This document shows positions 7,224 to 16,252 of a stretch of DNA of 60,502 nt, in pieces. Position numbers and translations under genes: made by a program. The number at the start of each line of letters is the position of its first letter. The stretch's first letter is position 1. The stretch covers positions 1 to 60,502 of the forward strand of contig JAQWFD010000023.1 in assembly GCA_028704555.1 (NCBI GenBank), in the 5' to 3' direction. The notes beneath the pieces were generated by a model. That model had not been told where the DNA came from. It saw nothing but the letters and a program-made list of their open reading frames with translations, and did not search any database. The DNA is from Desulfobacterales bacterium. Lineage in GTDB: Bacteria > Desulfobacterota > Desulfobacteria > Desulfobacterales > JAQWFD01.

Positions 7224-10217
7224 ATGTCTGCTTTTTCCCGGTTGTGGAAGACTGGGCGACTTGCGTATCATCTAATGAAAGCTAAACTTATGCCGGTTCA
7301 TTCATCCCGAGATATCAATGAATATATTCAATCCCTGTTGAATTCAAAACGCATCGGCAGCCAGGTTGTTTACCATAAAATTCTTCCCGCCAGCCCGCCG
7401 TTGTGGTCCGATACGGCAGGCGGCCGAAATGACCCTTTGAACCGTCTCATGAAGGCATCGGGGATTCAGCGGCTTTACAGCCATCAGGCACAGGCACTGG
7501 ACCTGATCCGTTCCGGCCGGCATGTGGTGACGGCAACGCCTACGGCCAGCGGCAAGACCCTCATCTATAATCTGCCGGTTCTGGAACGGATGATGGAAAA
7601 TCCGGGTGTACGGGCACTGTATATGTTTCCGCTGAAGGCACTGGCACAGGATCAGCTCGCTGCCTTTAATTCGATGGCCGCATCCCTGAATGATCATTCT
7701 CCCCGCGCGGCAATTTACGATGGAGACACCTCAGCCTGGCACCGCAAGCGCATCCGGGAAAATCCTCCCAATGTTCTCATGACCAATCCCGAAATGCTTC
7801 ATCTGGCCTTTTTGCCCCATCACTGGAACTGGGCGGATTTTTTTTCGGCGCTTGAATATGTGGTCATCGATGAAGTTCATACCTACCGGGGGGTTCTGGG
7901 CTCGCATATGGCGCAGGTTCTCAGGCGGTTTAAACGGATCTGTTCTTTTTACGGAAGCCGCCCGACCTTTATCTTCAGCTCGGCCACCATTGCAAACCCG
8001 GCACAACTGGCGCATCAGCTGACCGGCATGGAGGTGGTTCCGATAACAAAAAGCGGCTCGCCCAAGGGACATCGGCACGTGGTGTTTATCGATCCGGTGG
8101 AGGGGTCGGCTCAGACGACGATTATGCTGCTGAAAGCCGCGCTTCACCGGGGACTTCGAACGATCGTCTATACGCAGTCACGAAAATACGCGGAGCTGAT
8201 TTCCCTCTGGGCCGGCAGTAAATCCGGACGGTTTGCCAGCCGGATCAGTTCCTATCGGGCCGGCTACCTGCCCGAAGAACGTCGCGAGATCGAGCGCAAG
8301 CTTGCCGATGGGGAGCTTCTGGCGGTTATCTCCACCAGCGCCCTGGAACTGGGTATCGATATCGGGGACCTGGATCTGTGTATTCTGGCCGGCTATCCCG
8401 GCAGCGTTTCATCCACATTGCAGAGGGGAGGGCGGGTAGGCAGAAGCGGGCAGGACAGCGCCATGATCCTGATAGCCGGTGATGATGCCCTGGATCAGTA
8501 TTTTATGCGAAACCCCGGCGAGCTCCTGGGCCGTGAGCCGGAAGCGGCGGTGATCAATCCGTATAATGCCATGATACTTGAAAAGCATCTGGCCTGTGCC
8601 GCCGCCGAACTGCCGCTGAAGGCAGATGAGCCCTGGCTGACGGAACCCGGCGTTCTGCGCTCTGTGTTACGCCTGGAACAGCGGGGGGACCTCTTGCGGG
8701 GTGCGGACGGGTCTGAATTTTTTTCCCGGTACAAGTCGCCGCACCGGCATGTGGATCTTCGGGGATCGGGAAGCCAGTACCATATCATATGCAGTCAGAC
8801 AGGGGAGAGCAGGGGGGATATCGACGCCTTCAGGGCGTTTAAGGAAACTCACCCGGGCGCCATCTATCTTCATAACGGGGAGACCTACCAGGTCGATCAT
8901 CTCGGGATCGATACGCAGACCGTAAAGATTACCAGAGCCCATGTGGATTATTATACGCGGGTCCGATCATCCAAAGACACTGAAATTCTCGAGGTGCTTA
9001 ATGAAAAAACCGTCCGGGGAATCAAGGTCAGCCAGGGAAGGCTGAAAGTGACGGATCAGGTGACCGGATATGAAAGATGGCGGATACACCCCCAGAAAAA
9101 AATCAACATCGCTGCTCTGGATCTTCCGCCCCTCATTTTTGAAACCGAAGGCATCTGGTTTAATATTCCCCCGGAAATCCAGCATCGGACCGAACAGGCA
9201 TACCTTCATTTCATGGGCGGCATCCATGCGATCGAGCATGCGGCCATCGGCATCTTTCCGCTGCTGGTCCTGTCTGACAGAAATGATCTGGGAGGTATTT
9301 CCATCCCTTATCATGAGCAGGTGGGCATGGCGGCCGTATTTATTTATGACGGCATTCCCGGAGGAGCCGGTCTCAGCCGTCAGGCCTTTGACAAGGCCGA
9401 TAAACTTCTGGACCTGACGCGTCAGGTGATTGAAAAATGTCCCTGTGAGAACGGATGTCCCTCCTGTGTTCATTCTCCCAAATGTGGTTCCGGCAACCGG
9501 CCGATTGATAAGGGGGCGGCTTTTTTTATCCTGAACCAGATGAAGACCCGGCCGGCAGGGCAGGTTACCCATCCTGACACGGTAGCCGAACCCGCCGGCC
9601 ACGATATCGATCGACATAATCCGGACCGCCTCAAAATAGTAGAACTTCCGCCCCCACAACCGGAGGCGATCATGACGCAGACGCCCGGACGCTTTGCGGT
9701 ACTGGACATTGAAACCCAGCGCTCGGCACAGGAGGTCGGCGGCTGGAACCGGGCGGATCTGATGCGGGTCAGCTGCGTGGTGGTTTATGATTCATATGAC
9801 GACAAATTTCACGAGTATCTGGATCACCAGATTCCGCAGCTGATTGAGCACCTGACCGAAGTGGATCTGGTGATCGGGTTCAATATTCTCCGGTTTGATT
9901 ATCAGGTTCTTGCCGGATACTCTGATTTTGCGTTTAAAAATCTTCCGACCCTGGATCTGCTCGATATCATATTCGGGCACCTGGGCTACCGGCTGTCTCT
10001 GGGTCATCTGGCCAGAGAAACGCTTGGCGCCGCTAAAAGCGGCGATGGGCTCCAGGCGCTGAAGTGGTGGAAAGAAGGGCGTATACGGGATATTCTGGAT
10101 TACTGCCGGATGGATGTGAAAATTACAAGAGATTTATACCTGTACGGAAAAACGAACGGGTTTCTATTGTTTCAAAATAAAAGCGGCCATAAGGTCCGGA
10201 TACCGGCGGGGTGGTGA
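7224..10217 (+). CDS. MrfA/YprA-type DNA helicase fused to an MrfB/YprB-type DEDD exonuclease
   Basis: A protein of about 997 residues. The first 800 residues are a DEAD/DEAH-type superfamily-2 helicase close to Bacillus MrfA (YprA): PTASGKT Walker A near residue 107, DEVH box (bases 7869-7880), SSATIANP motif III, STSALELGIDIG and GRVGRSGQ in the second lobe. The MZB/DUF1998 zinc site CPCENGCPSC...KCGSG follows at about residue 738. From about residue 822 comes a DnaQ-like fold: LDIET (bases 9702-9716), GFNILRFDYQVL and YCRMD, giving the DEDDy residues. In Bacillus MrfA and the exonuclease MrfB are separate proteins that act together on mitomycin-type lesions independently of UvrABC; here both are in one chain. 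The start is uncertain: the frame opens at 7110, and ATGs at 7224, 7275 and 7290 are all possible. Confidence 0.88.
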   Translation: MSAFSRLWKTGRLAYHLMKAKLMPVHSSRDINEYIQSLLNSKRIGSQVVYHKILPASPPLWSDTAGGRNDPLNRLMKASGIQRLYSHQAQALDLIRSGRHVVTATPTASGKTLIYNLPVLERMMENPGVRALYMFPLKALAQDQLAAFNSMAASLNDHSPRAAIYDGDTSAWHRKRIRENPPNVLMTNPEMLHLAFLPHHWNWADFFSALEYVVIDEVHTYRGVLGSHMAQVLRRFKRICSFYGSRPTFIFSSATIANPAQLAHQLTGMEVVPITKSGSPKGHRHVVFIDPVEGSAQTTIMLLKAALHRGLRTIVYTQSRKYAELISLWAGSKSGRFASRISSYRAGYLPEERREIERKLADGELLAVISTSALELGIDIGDLDLCILAGYPGSVSSTLQRGGRVGRSGQDSAMILIAGDDALDQYFMRNPGELLGREPEAAVINPYNAMILEKHLACAAAELPLKADEPWLTEPGVLRSVLRLEQRGDLLRGADGSEFFSRYKSPHRHVDLRGSGSQYHIICSQTGESRGDIDAFRAFKETHPGAIYLHNGETYQVDHLGIDTQTVKITRAHVDYYTRVRSSKDTEILEVLNEKTVRGIKVSQGRLKVTDQVTGYERWRIHPQKKINIAALDLPPLIFETEGIWFNIPPEIQHRTEQAYLHFMGGIHAIEHAAIGIFPLLVLSDRNDLGGISIPYHEQVGMAAVFIYDGIPGGAGLSRQAFDKADKLLDLTRQVIEKCPCENGCPSCVHSPKCGSGNRPIDKGAAFFILNQMKTRPAGQVTHPDTVAEPAGHDIDRHNPDRLKIVELPPPQPEAIMTQTPGRFAVLDIETQRSAQEVGGWNRADLMRVSCVVVYDSYDDKFHEYLDHQIPQLIEHLTEVDLVIGFNILRFDYQVLAGYSDFAFKNLPTLDLLDIIFGHLGYRLSLGHLARETLGAAKSGDGLQALKWWKEGRIRDILDYCRMDVKITRDLYLYGKTNGFLLFQNKSGHKVRIPAGW

Positions 10218-10228
10218 AGGTAGAAGAA

Positions 10229-10281
10229 AGGGTATAGGGGTATAGGGGTATAGAGGTATAGGAGGGTATAGGGTGAAGGGG
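10229..10281. repeat. GGGTATA-type tandem repeat, G-quadruplex candidate
   Basis: Right behind the helicase stop codon a unit of about seven bases (GGGTATA, with variants GGGGTATA and GAGGTATA) is repeated six to seven times. The plus strand shows GGGtataGGGG, another GGGG run, then GGGtataGGGtgaaGGGGG, so at least six G-tracts of three or more lie within 55 bases. This can slip during replication and could fold into a G-quadruplex in DNA or in the helicase transcript. The very first bases of the window (ACTGGGTATAGG) show one related unit. Confidence 0.6.
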
Positions 10282-10308
10282 GAAATGTCATTATGTACCA
10301 TCTGATGT

Positions 10309-10590
10309 TTAAAATCGTCGGATAATGATCACGCCCGAGGCAATCAGAATAACGCCGATGACGCTCCATGTGCTAACCGGATGGGCCGAATATCCCGACG
10401 AGCCATAAGGGGCCAGCAGCAGTGAAATGATGGGCTTGATCATCTGGCCGGCCAGTATCAGCGATACCAGGGAGGTCGCATCGAGCCTTTCCGCAAGGAT
10501 GACGGCAGTGGCGACAAAAAAGGCGTTGAGCAATCCTCCGGTCCAGATTCACCACGGATGGGTTGTCATGGACAACATGCGCCGGCCATA
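10309..10590 (-). pseudogene. Remnant of a DMT-family (DUF606/YdcZ-like) membrane transporter
   Basis: Read on the minus strand, THPW, then a TGA stop, then IWTGGLLNAFFVATAVILAE and LILAGQMIKPIISLLLAPYG form the C-terminal half of a small drug/metabolite-type transporter of the DUF606 kind, where this region normally reads PWW.WLGGLLGAFFV. The stop replaces the second conserved tryptophan. Two hydrophobic segments and the end of a third remain. Upstream of about 10590 the similarity stops at the end of the next gene, so the first half is missing. I regard it as a decayed gene. Confidence 0.6.
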
Positions 10591-10601
10591 GCTGGAGGCT
10601 C

Positions 10602-12425
10602 TCAAAACTTGCAGATGGCCAGCCGTTGATCGTACATTTTTCCTATACCGTATTCTTTCCGTCTCATGAATTTTTCTTTTGACGGACCGATGATCTGCAT
10701 TTCCGGATGTTTTTTCTGGACCTGCAAGGCAATGGTCATCTCCTTGGTACATCCGGTGCTGAATGTCGCATCTTTCCCGACCCATTCCGGCGGTACTTTT
10801 TCCTTCAGCAATTCAAACGATTTCATGATATCGCCATAGCTTTGAAACCGCCAGATATCAATCAGGCCGCTGCGTTGAACAATTTCCCACATATACATCA
10901 GATCATCAGCATCCATGCCCACCTGAAAATAATGCGACGGATTGATGATAAAGGTCTCGGAGAGCTGCGTCTTCAAGTGTTCGATAAACACGGACATAAT
11001 TTTTTTAGCGGTTTTGACTTTTCCGGGAATGGAGCCCACGATGCCGCTGTAAAATACGACTGTCATCCCCCTGGCTTTAGCTTCTTTCATCTGATCGATA
11101 ATCGCTTCCGCTCTCTGTTCCAGATCCTGATGAGAAAATTTCACTACATCCGGATGCCTGGGTTTATAGTGGACGGATACGGTACCCTCCGGATTGCACG
11201 AAATATTGAATACATCCCGTGTAAACTGGAAATGGGTGTCGAAAAACCGGGTTCGCTGCTTATGGCCTCTGGAGATGACCGCGTCGACCTCTTTGAAGCA
11301 TCGGCTGAATGTCCGTGATGCCAGAACAAGATTCACTTCTTCGCGGGTACCGTCTGAAATGGCGATGACCGATACATCGCTTCTGAGAATGCCGACCAGC
11401 TCGTTTTTTCCGATCTGCTTTTCCTTGATCAGAAAGGCGCCTTCAAGTTCTTTTTTTAACGTCTGATCTTCCTGAATATCATAAAAATCGATTTTGCTGT
11501 ACAGGGGGCCTTCCTTGAATGCAACAATGACTTTATGGCCCAGTTTGACAAGATAGCGGATAATGGCAAAATCGATAATGACTTCACCGGCTTCATCCGC
11601 CAGCCATAAAATTTTTCCGGGCAACCGATGAATTTCTTCCGGCCGGTTATTTTGCCGGACACCTAAAAAATCAAGCAGGGGATCGATCCCATTTCCGGTA
11701 ATATTTCGATTCATCGCCCTGCGATAGTCTTCTTCGGTCATCGGGATGTCTTGATCCGAATTCCACAACGCAGTTTCCCCGGTCAGGGACAGGAGGCGTT
11801 TGAGTTCGATATAATCAACGCTGTTTCTGACCCCTGAAATATTTTCCGGCAACTGAGAGAACTCGGACCGGCTTAATGAATTGATGGCGGCATAAAATTC
11901 TTTTGAGTTCAAAGCCTTATGGGTACGCCAGTTACGATGCGCCTTTTCGCACAGATACGGATCTTCGATCAGCGTCCGGTTCATGAAAATTTTCAGCAGG
12001 CGTTTTTCAAGCCGGGAGGGCAGCATGATTTCATCCCGTGTTTCATGCTTGAATTTAATACGGATCAACGATTCCAGATACTTTTTTTCATGTTCATCCT
12101 CGATGCGGGTATGTATCAGATCCAGTATATTCTCCAGCACCTCATGATATTGTTTCCGGAGAAAATCCGACTGGTTCCGGCTGATGATGTCTTCAAACAT
12201 CATATCCGGGCAGGGGTAATAGCGATCATCTTCTTCCGTATATACCATGAACCGGATCTGCTCCGGCGTTGCCGCATGTTCCGGATGCGTAACATAATCC
12301 AGGTGGTTTTCAATGAAAAATACCGTGACCCATGCGTCTTTTTCCGGGTCAATTCCGAACCTGTAATATTTGTTTGATTCCATGGGCCTGCATAAATCAG
12401 ATGCGCCGTTTTTCCCGGGTTTCAT
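10602..12425 (-). CDS. DUF89/ARMT1-like protein with long N-terminal region
   Basis: A soluble protein of about 607 residues. The second half contains KILWLADEAGEVIIDFAIIRYLVKLGHKVIVAFKEGP in pieces that match the DUF89/ARMT1 core, where LADNAGE contributes the metal site and the enzymes act as damage-control phosphatases on phosphometabolites. Here the motif reads LADEAGE, with Glu in place of the usual Asn, so activity is uncertain. The preceding 200 residues are helical and end in NGIDPLLDFLGV. The C-terminal part has CSTGCTKEM-like and IGPSKEKFMRRKEYG segments that I do not recognise. The open frame reaches 12602 inside queC; I prefer the ATG at 12425 with AGGAG ten bases upstream. It follows queC on the same strand after about 30 bp. 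Confidence 0.6.
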   Translation of the reverse strand: MKPGKNGASDLCRPMESNKYYRFGIDPEKDAWVTVFFIENHLDYVTHPEHAATPEQIRFMVYTEEDDRYYPCPDMMFEDIISRNQSDFLRKQYHEVLENILDLIHTRIEDEHEKKYLESLIRIKFKHETRDEIMLPSRLEKRLLKIFMNRTLIEDPYLCEKAHRNWRTHKALNSKEFYAAINSLSRSEFSQLPENISGVRNSVDYIELKRLLSLTGETALWNSDQDIPMTEEDYRRAMNRNITGNGIDPLLDFLGVRQNNRPEEIHRLPGKILWLADEAGEVIIDFAIIRYLVKLGHKVIVAFKEGPLYSKIDFYDIQEDQTLKKELEGAFLIKEKQIGKNELVGILRSDVSVIAISDGTREEVNLVLASRTFSRCFKEVDAVISRGHKQRTRFFDTHFQFTRDVFNISCNPEGTVSVHYKPRHPDVVKFSHQDLEQRAEAIIDQMKEAKARGMTVVFYSGIVGSIPGKVKTAKKIMSVFIEHLKTQLSETFIINPSHYFQVGMDADDLMYMWEIVQRSGLIDIWRFQSYGDIMKSFELLKEKVPPEWVGKDATFSTGCTKEMTIALQVQKKHPEMQIIGPSKEKFMRRKEYGIGKMYDQRLAICKF

Positions 12426-12456
12426 TAAAATCATGCTCCTGCGATGAAAATCTCGT

Positions 12457-13158
12457 TCATGAAAAATTATATCTGGTCGGGTCCGGGATGCCGGCCTCGG
12501 CAAATCCCTTTTTACGCAACCGGCAGCTGTCGCATTGACCGCAGGCCCGCCCGTCAGGGGAAGGATCATAGCAACTGTGGGTGATATGATAATCCACGCC
12601 AAGTTCGGTCCCTTTTCGGATAATCTGGGCTTTGGTCATATGGATCAGCGGCGTATTGATGCGTATCCGATCGGTTCCTTCGACACCGGCTTTGGTAGCC
12701 AGATTGGCCATGCGCTCAAACGCTTCAATGTATTCCGGCCTGCAGTCCGGATATCCGCTGTAGTCCAGGGCATTGACCCCGATAAAGATATCGCTGCACC
12801 CGAGCACCTCTGCCCAGGCCAGGGCATAGGACAGGAATATGGTGTTTCTGGCCGGCACGTAAGTGACCGGGATTTCATCCGGCATGGTCGCCAGCTCCCG
12901 GTGTTTGGGGACATCAATATCATTATCAGTAAGGGCAGAGCCGCCGATTTTTTTCAGATCGATCTGAATCACCAGATGTCTCTTCGTACCGAAAAAATTT
13001 GAAACCGCGTTGGCAGCTTCCAGTTCAAATACGTGCCGCTGCCCATAATCGAAGCTCAAACTGTAAATCTCATACCCGTCATCCTTTGCCATGGCCATGA
13101 CCGTCGTAGAATCCAGCCCGCCACTTGAAAGAACGACTGCTTTTTTACCCGTCATCAT
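12457..13158 (-). CDS. queC: 7-cyano-7-deazaguanine (preQ0) synthase
   Basis: QueC converts 7-carboxy-7-deazaguanine to preQ0 with ATP and ammonia, on the way to queuosine in tRNA. The 233-residue protein has the PP-loop SSGGLDSTT at residues ~11-19, SFDYGQRH, the segment [35 protein letters not shown], and the zinc-binding C-terminus with Cys residues in HSCYDPS and CGQCDSC. Length and motifs are those of an intact enzyme. It lies 34 bp downstream of queE on the same strand, so the two consecutive pathway steps are likely in one transcript. QueD and FolE-type genes are not in the window. Confidence 0.95.
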   Translation of the reverse strand: MMTGKKAVVLSSGGLDSTTVMAMAKDDGYEIYSLSFDYGQRHVFELEAANAVSNFFGTKRHLVIQIDLKKIGGSALTDNDIDVPKHRELATMPDEIPVTYVPARNTIFLSYALAWAEVLGCSDIFIGVNALDYSGYPDCRPEYIEAFERMANLATKAGVEGTDRIRINTPLIHMTKAQIIRKGTELGVDYHITHSCYDPSPDGRACGQCDSCRLRKKGFAEAGIPDPTRYNFS

Positions 13159-13192
13159 TTATGGTAGAACCTTTCTGTAAAAAATAATTTAT

Positions 13193-13837
13193 TTATACCC
13201 CTCTATCGATATCGGGCCATATGAAATTATGGAGTTGAAGATGCAGCCTCACATCCAGATGATCTTCCAGAATCCAGCCGGCCAGCACAGCCGGTTCGAG
13301 TTTTCCGGCTACCGGCGAAAACAGGGCATGATCCGTTGGAAAACCGGCCGGTACCGACACGAGGGTTTCTCTGGCAAATCGGTAATCTTCCTGATCGCGG
13401 ATGACAAATTTCAGCTGATCCTCCGGGCCGATACGTTTCAGATTTGCCAGGTCGTTGTGATGGCATTCCCCGCTTGCCGGACACTTGATATCTACAATAT
13501 GGACACACCGGCGATCCACCCGGCTGATGTCATGACTGCCGTTTGTTTCCATCAAAACCTTATAATTCAACGCCAGAAGCTGCCGAACCAGATCCGGAGT
13601 ATCCTCCTGCAGCAGGGGCTCTCCCCCGGTGATTTCAACCAGCTTGCAGCGGCAGGTCGCAACCTGATCGAGTATTTGAGGAATTGACATGAAAATCCCC
13701 TCGGAATACGCATATCGCGTATCGCAGTAAGTACAGCGAAGGTTGCACCCGGTCAGGCGGACAAAGACACAGGGTCGACCGCTGAATAAGGATTCCCCCT
13801 GAATGCTGTAAAATATTTCATTGACGCGCAGCGACAT
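13193..13837 (-). CDS. queE: 7-carboxy-7-deazaguanine synthase (radical SAM)
   Basis: QueE is the radical SAM enzyme that contracts 6-carboxytetrahydropterin to 7-carboxy-7-deazaguanine. The 214-residue protein starts with the typical VNEIFYSIQGES and RPCVFVRLTGCNLRCTYCDT, giving the cluster cysteines CX3CX2C, followed by EITGGEPLLQ and ETNGS. All key features are present. A 142-bp gap separates it from the divergent manA gene, and the promoter of the queE-queC unit must lie there, but I could not pick a convincing -35/-10 pair. Confidence 0.95.
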   Translation of the reverse strand: MSLRVNEIFYSIQGESLFSGRPCVFVRLTGCNLRCTYCDTRYAYSEGIFMSIPQILDQVATCRCKLVEITGGEPLLQEDTPDLVRQLLALNYKVLMETNGSHDISRVDRRCVHIVDIKCPASGECHHNDLANLKRIGPEDQLKFVIRDQEDYRFARETLVSVPAGFPTDHALFSPVAGKLEPAVLAGWILEDHLDVRLHLQLHNFIWPDIDRGV

Positions 13838-13979
13838 GGATATTTTTTCCCCTTACCCCTTAAGATGCTTTTAAAATTTTTACATTTGTATAAGCGGCAG
13901 AATTATTATAAATAAACCCTATATCAATCGGCTGTTATTTAGTAAACCCCAACTTGATGTTCAGGTATGACTCTATCGT

Positions 13980-15182
13980 ATGAATACCATTACGCTGCTT
14001 AAAAATACCATACAGGAATATGCCTGGGGGTCTAAAACGGCGATACCCGCTCTGCTGGGTCTGAAAACGCCTTCCGGCTCGCCTTTGGCAGAACTCTGGA
14101 TGGGCGCCCATTTCAAAGGCCCGTCCATGGCCTTGTATGAAAATCAATGGATTTCCCTGGCAGATCTGATCGGCACCTATCCGGAAGATATCCTGGGGAA
14201 GGATGTTGCCGCCAGATTTGATAATCAGATACCCTATCTGCTTAAAATTCTCGCGGCTGAATCGCCGCTGTCGATCCAGGCGCATCCGAGTCCGGATCAG
14301 GCAAGGCAGGGGTTTGAGGCAGAAAATCGACTGAACATCCCGTTAGATGCACCATTCAGAAATTACAAGGATGCCAGTCACAAGCCGGAATGTATCTGTG
14401 CACTGGAACCGTTCTGGGCATTATGCGGGTTTCGTCCAATATCGGATATCCTGAGGGGATTTAAAAAAATATGTCCTGAATCACTGAAACGCCAATGCCA
14501 CGGTCTGAGTCTGCGCCCGGACGCCACCGGTCTCAAACATTTTTTTTATACTCTGATGACAATGGAGCAGGCGCAAAAGGATCGGGTGATTCAGGAAGCG
14601 GTCTCATGCGCATCGGCGGCAGCAGGCGATGATCCGGCATATCAGTGGATAAAGAATCTGTATGCGGCATATCCGTCGGATATCGGCATTTTATCACCGG
14701 CGCTGTTGAATCTGGTATGCCTGAATCCGGGTGAAGCCCTGTTTTTGTCTGCCGGATGTCTTCATGCCTACCTCAAAGGTGTGGGAATCGAATTGATGGC
14801 CAACTCCGATAATGTGCTCCGGGGAGGATTGACCCCTAAACACATTGACGTGTCCGAGTTGCTCGATGTGCTCCGGTTTGATGAATCCGGAATTGATATT
14901 CTTTACCCCGTTTCCGTCCGAACCGCCGAAATGATTTATCCTGTCAGGGCGGAAGAATTTGTTCTGTCGATCATAACCGTATCCGCCGGGACAGAATATG
15001 TCAGCCCGCGGCATCGAAGCATTGAAATCATGATCTGTACCAGCGGCAGTTCAATGCTGTCGGATTCTTCCGGAAAGCGCATCCGGATGGAAAAAGGCTG
15101 CTCGGCCATGATTCCGGCTGCCGTTGAATACTACCAGTTGAAAGGCAACGCGGTAATTTATAAAGCCGGGGTAATGATCTGA
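13980..15182 (+). CDS. manA: Mannose-6-phosphate isomerase, class I
   Basis: The 400-residue protein interconverts fructose-6-phosphate and mannose-6-phosphate. It shows the class I cupin pattern: QEYAWGSKTAIP at the start, PLAELWMGAH, the zinc-site segment SIQAHPSPDQA (residues ~98-108), KPE for the catalytic region, SAGCLHAYLKG and the late signature NSDNVLRGGLTPKHID (residues ~277-292). Length agrees with the family. No strong ribosome site precedes the ATG, but the protein start matches the family. A sugar-nucleotide role for surface polysaccharide is likely. Confidence 0.93.
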   Translation: MNTITLLKNTIQEYAWGSKTAIPALLGLKTPSGSPLAELWMGAHFKGPSMALYENQWISLADLIGTYPEDILGKDVAARFDNQIPYLLKILAAESPLSIQAHPSPDQARQGFEAENRLNIPLDAPFRNYKDASHKPECICALEPFWALCGFRPISDILRGFKKICPESLKRQCHGLSLRPDATGLKHFFYTLMTMEQAQKDRVIQEAVSCASAAAGDDPAYQWIKNLYAAYPSDIGILSPALLNLVCLNPGEALFLSAGCLHAYLKGVGIELMANSDNVLRGGLTPKHIDVSELLDVLRFDESGIDILYPVSVRTAEMIYPVRAEEFVLSIITVSAGTEYVSPRHRSIEIMICTSGSSMLSDSSGKRIRMEKGCSAMIPAAVEYYQLKGNAVIYKAGVMI

Positions 15183-15203
15183 CGAGGCCGCCCGATCATC
15201 CCC

Positions 15204-15260
15204 CTTGCTTCAAACGAAGTGTCCTTCCAGCGGCAGAGCGCCTCAGTCCGCCCGCAGGGC
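15204..15260 (-). repeat. Dispersed repeat Q, copy d
   Basis: On the minus strand this reads CCCTGCGGGCGGACTGAGG, then CGCT, then GAAGGACACTTCGTTTGA. It matches the copies at 24786-24837, 38942-38999 and 39663-39718. It begins within 10 bases of the stop codon of the superoxide dismutase gene and has the same sense as that gene. The core GAAG-GACA-CTTC can form a four-base hairpin. Confidence 0.65.
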
Positions 15261-15266
15261 ACTGAT

Positions 15267-15992
15267 TTAAATCACCGATGCTAATCGGGTGCTGACTTCA
15301 TCCCAGTCAATGATTTCAAAAAAATTTTGAATATAGTCCTGCCGCTGATTCTGATATTTCAGATAATACGCATGTTCCCATACATCACAGACCATCAGGG
15401 GGTATACGCCCCATATCGAAAGATTCTGATGCTTTTCAGCCTGCAGGATGACCAGCTGTTTCATATGGGGCTGATACGCCAGAATCGCCCAGCCGCTTCC
15501 CTCCACTGATGCAGCTGCCGATGTAAATTGAAGCCGAAAACTGTCAAATCCATTGAAGTTCTTTGTGATCATGGCGAGCAGAATTCCATCCGGCTTTGTT
15601 TTGACGGGTGACATATTCGTCCAGTACAAACTGTGCAGGATATGGCCCGAGCCGTGAAAGGCAAGCTCCCGGGTCCAGTGTTTTATCAACTTGAATTCGT
15701 TGGATGCCCGGGCTTCGGCCAATTGCTTTAACGCTTCATTTAATCCTTTGACGTAGCCGGCATGATGCTTGTCGTGGTGAATGGACATCGTTTTCATGTC
15801 GATATGGGGTTCCAGCGCATCGTACGAATACGGAAGTGGCGGCAGCTGAAATGTTGCACCGGTTGAGCTGTCACCCCCTGTTTTTGAAGAAGCCAGACAT
15901 ATTGCAGTCCCGGAAAAATGGTTCACACCCACCGCCATCGCAGTCAGGCCAAATCCGGTTATAAGCTGTCTGCGGGTACACGCATGTTCCAT
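15267..15992 (-). CDS. Tat-exported Fe/Mn superoxide dismutase
   Basis: The mature part is an ordinary Fe/Mn superoxide dismutase: LPPLPYSYDALEPHID, MSIHHDKHHAGYVKGLN (first His ligand), FHGSGHILHSLYW (second), and DVWEHAYYLKYQN (Asp and His ligands). It removes superoxide, here probably in the periplasm, because the first 35 residues hold a twin-arginine signal (TRRQLITG, then a hydrophobic stretch and an ICLASS cleavage region). The ATG at 15992 is preceded by GGAGG at ideal spacing; an earlier ATG at 16007 is less likely. Sequence alone does not settle Fe versus Mn. An exported form makes sense for an anaerobe meeting oxygen at its surface. Confidence 0.9.
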   Translation of the reverse strand: MEHACTRRQLITGFGLTAMAVGVNHFSGTAICLASSKTGGDSSTGATFQLPPLPYSYDALEPHIDMKTMSIHHDKHHAGYVKGLNEALKQLAEARASNEFKLIKHWTRELAFHGSGHILHSLYWTNMSPVKTKPDGILLAMITKNFNGFDSFRLQFTSAAASVEGSGWAILAYQPHMKQLVILQAEKHQNLSIWGVYPLMVCDVWEHAYYLKYQNQRQDYIQNFFEIIDWDEVSTRLASVI

Positions 15993-16252
15993 GATGCCTC
16001 CTTCCATGCATTCTCTTTTTGATTTGGTTTGGGCCGTTGCTGATTTTGTAAGTGAACAAAATAAAGCGGTTATAGTATTAACCTGAACAGCAGTCTGTTA
16101 AATCGGATAAGACATGGATCAACCCGGCACCTCTGGTGGAGAGCCCGGACAGATTCCACGGATCCGGGTGGGTATGATATGAGCCTGTCAGTGCGGGTGG
16201 AGATTCATCGGGTTTTCGTTGGCGCACGGTTTATAAATCGCGACAGAAAAAA

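Noticed and set aside
8967..9659. Minus-strand frame of 230 codons within the helicase gene
   Set aside because: It is antisense to well-conserved helicase sequence and encodes no known motif.
10229..10281. Telomere-like repeat marking a replicon end
   Set aside because: It lies between ordinary genes, is only about 50 bp long, and continuous chromosome-type genes are present on both sides.
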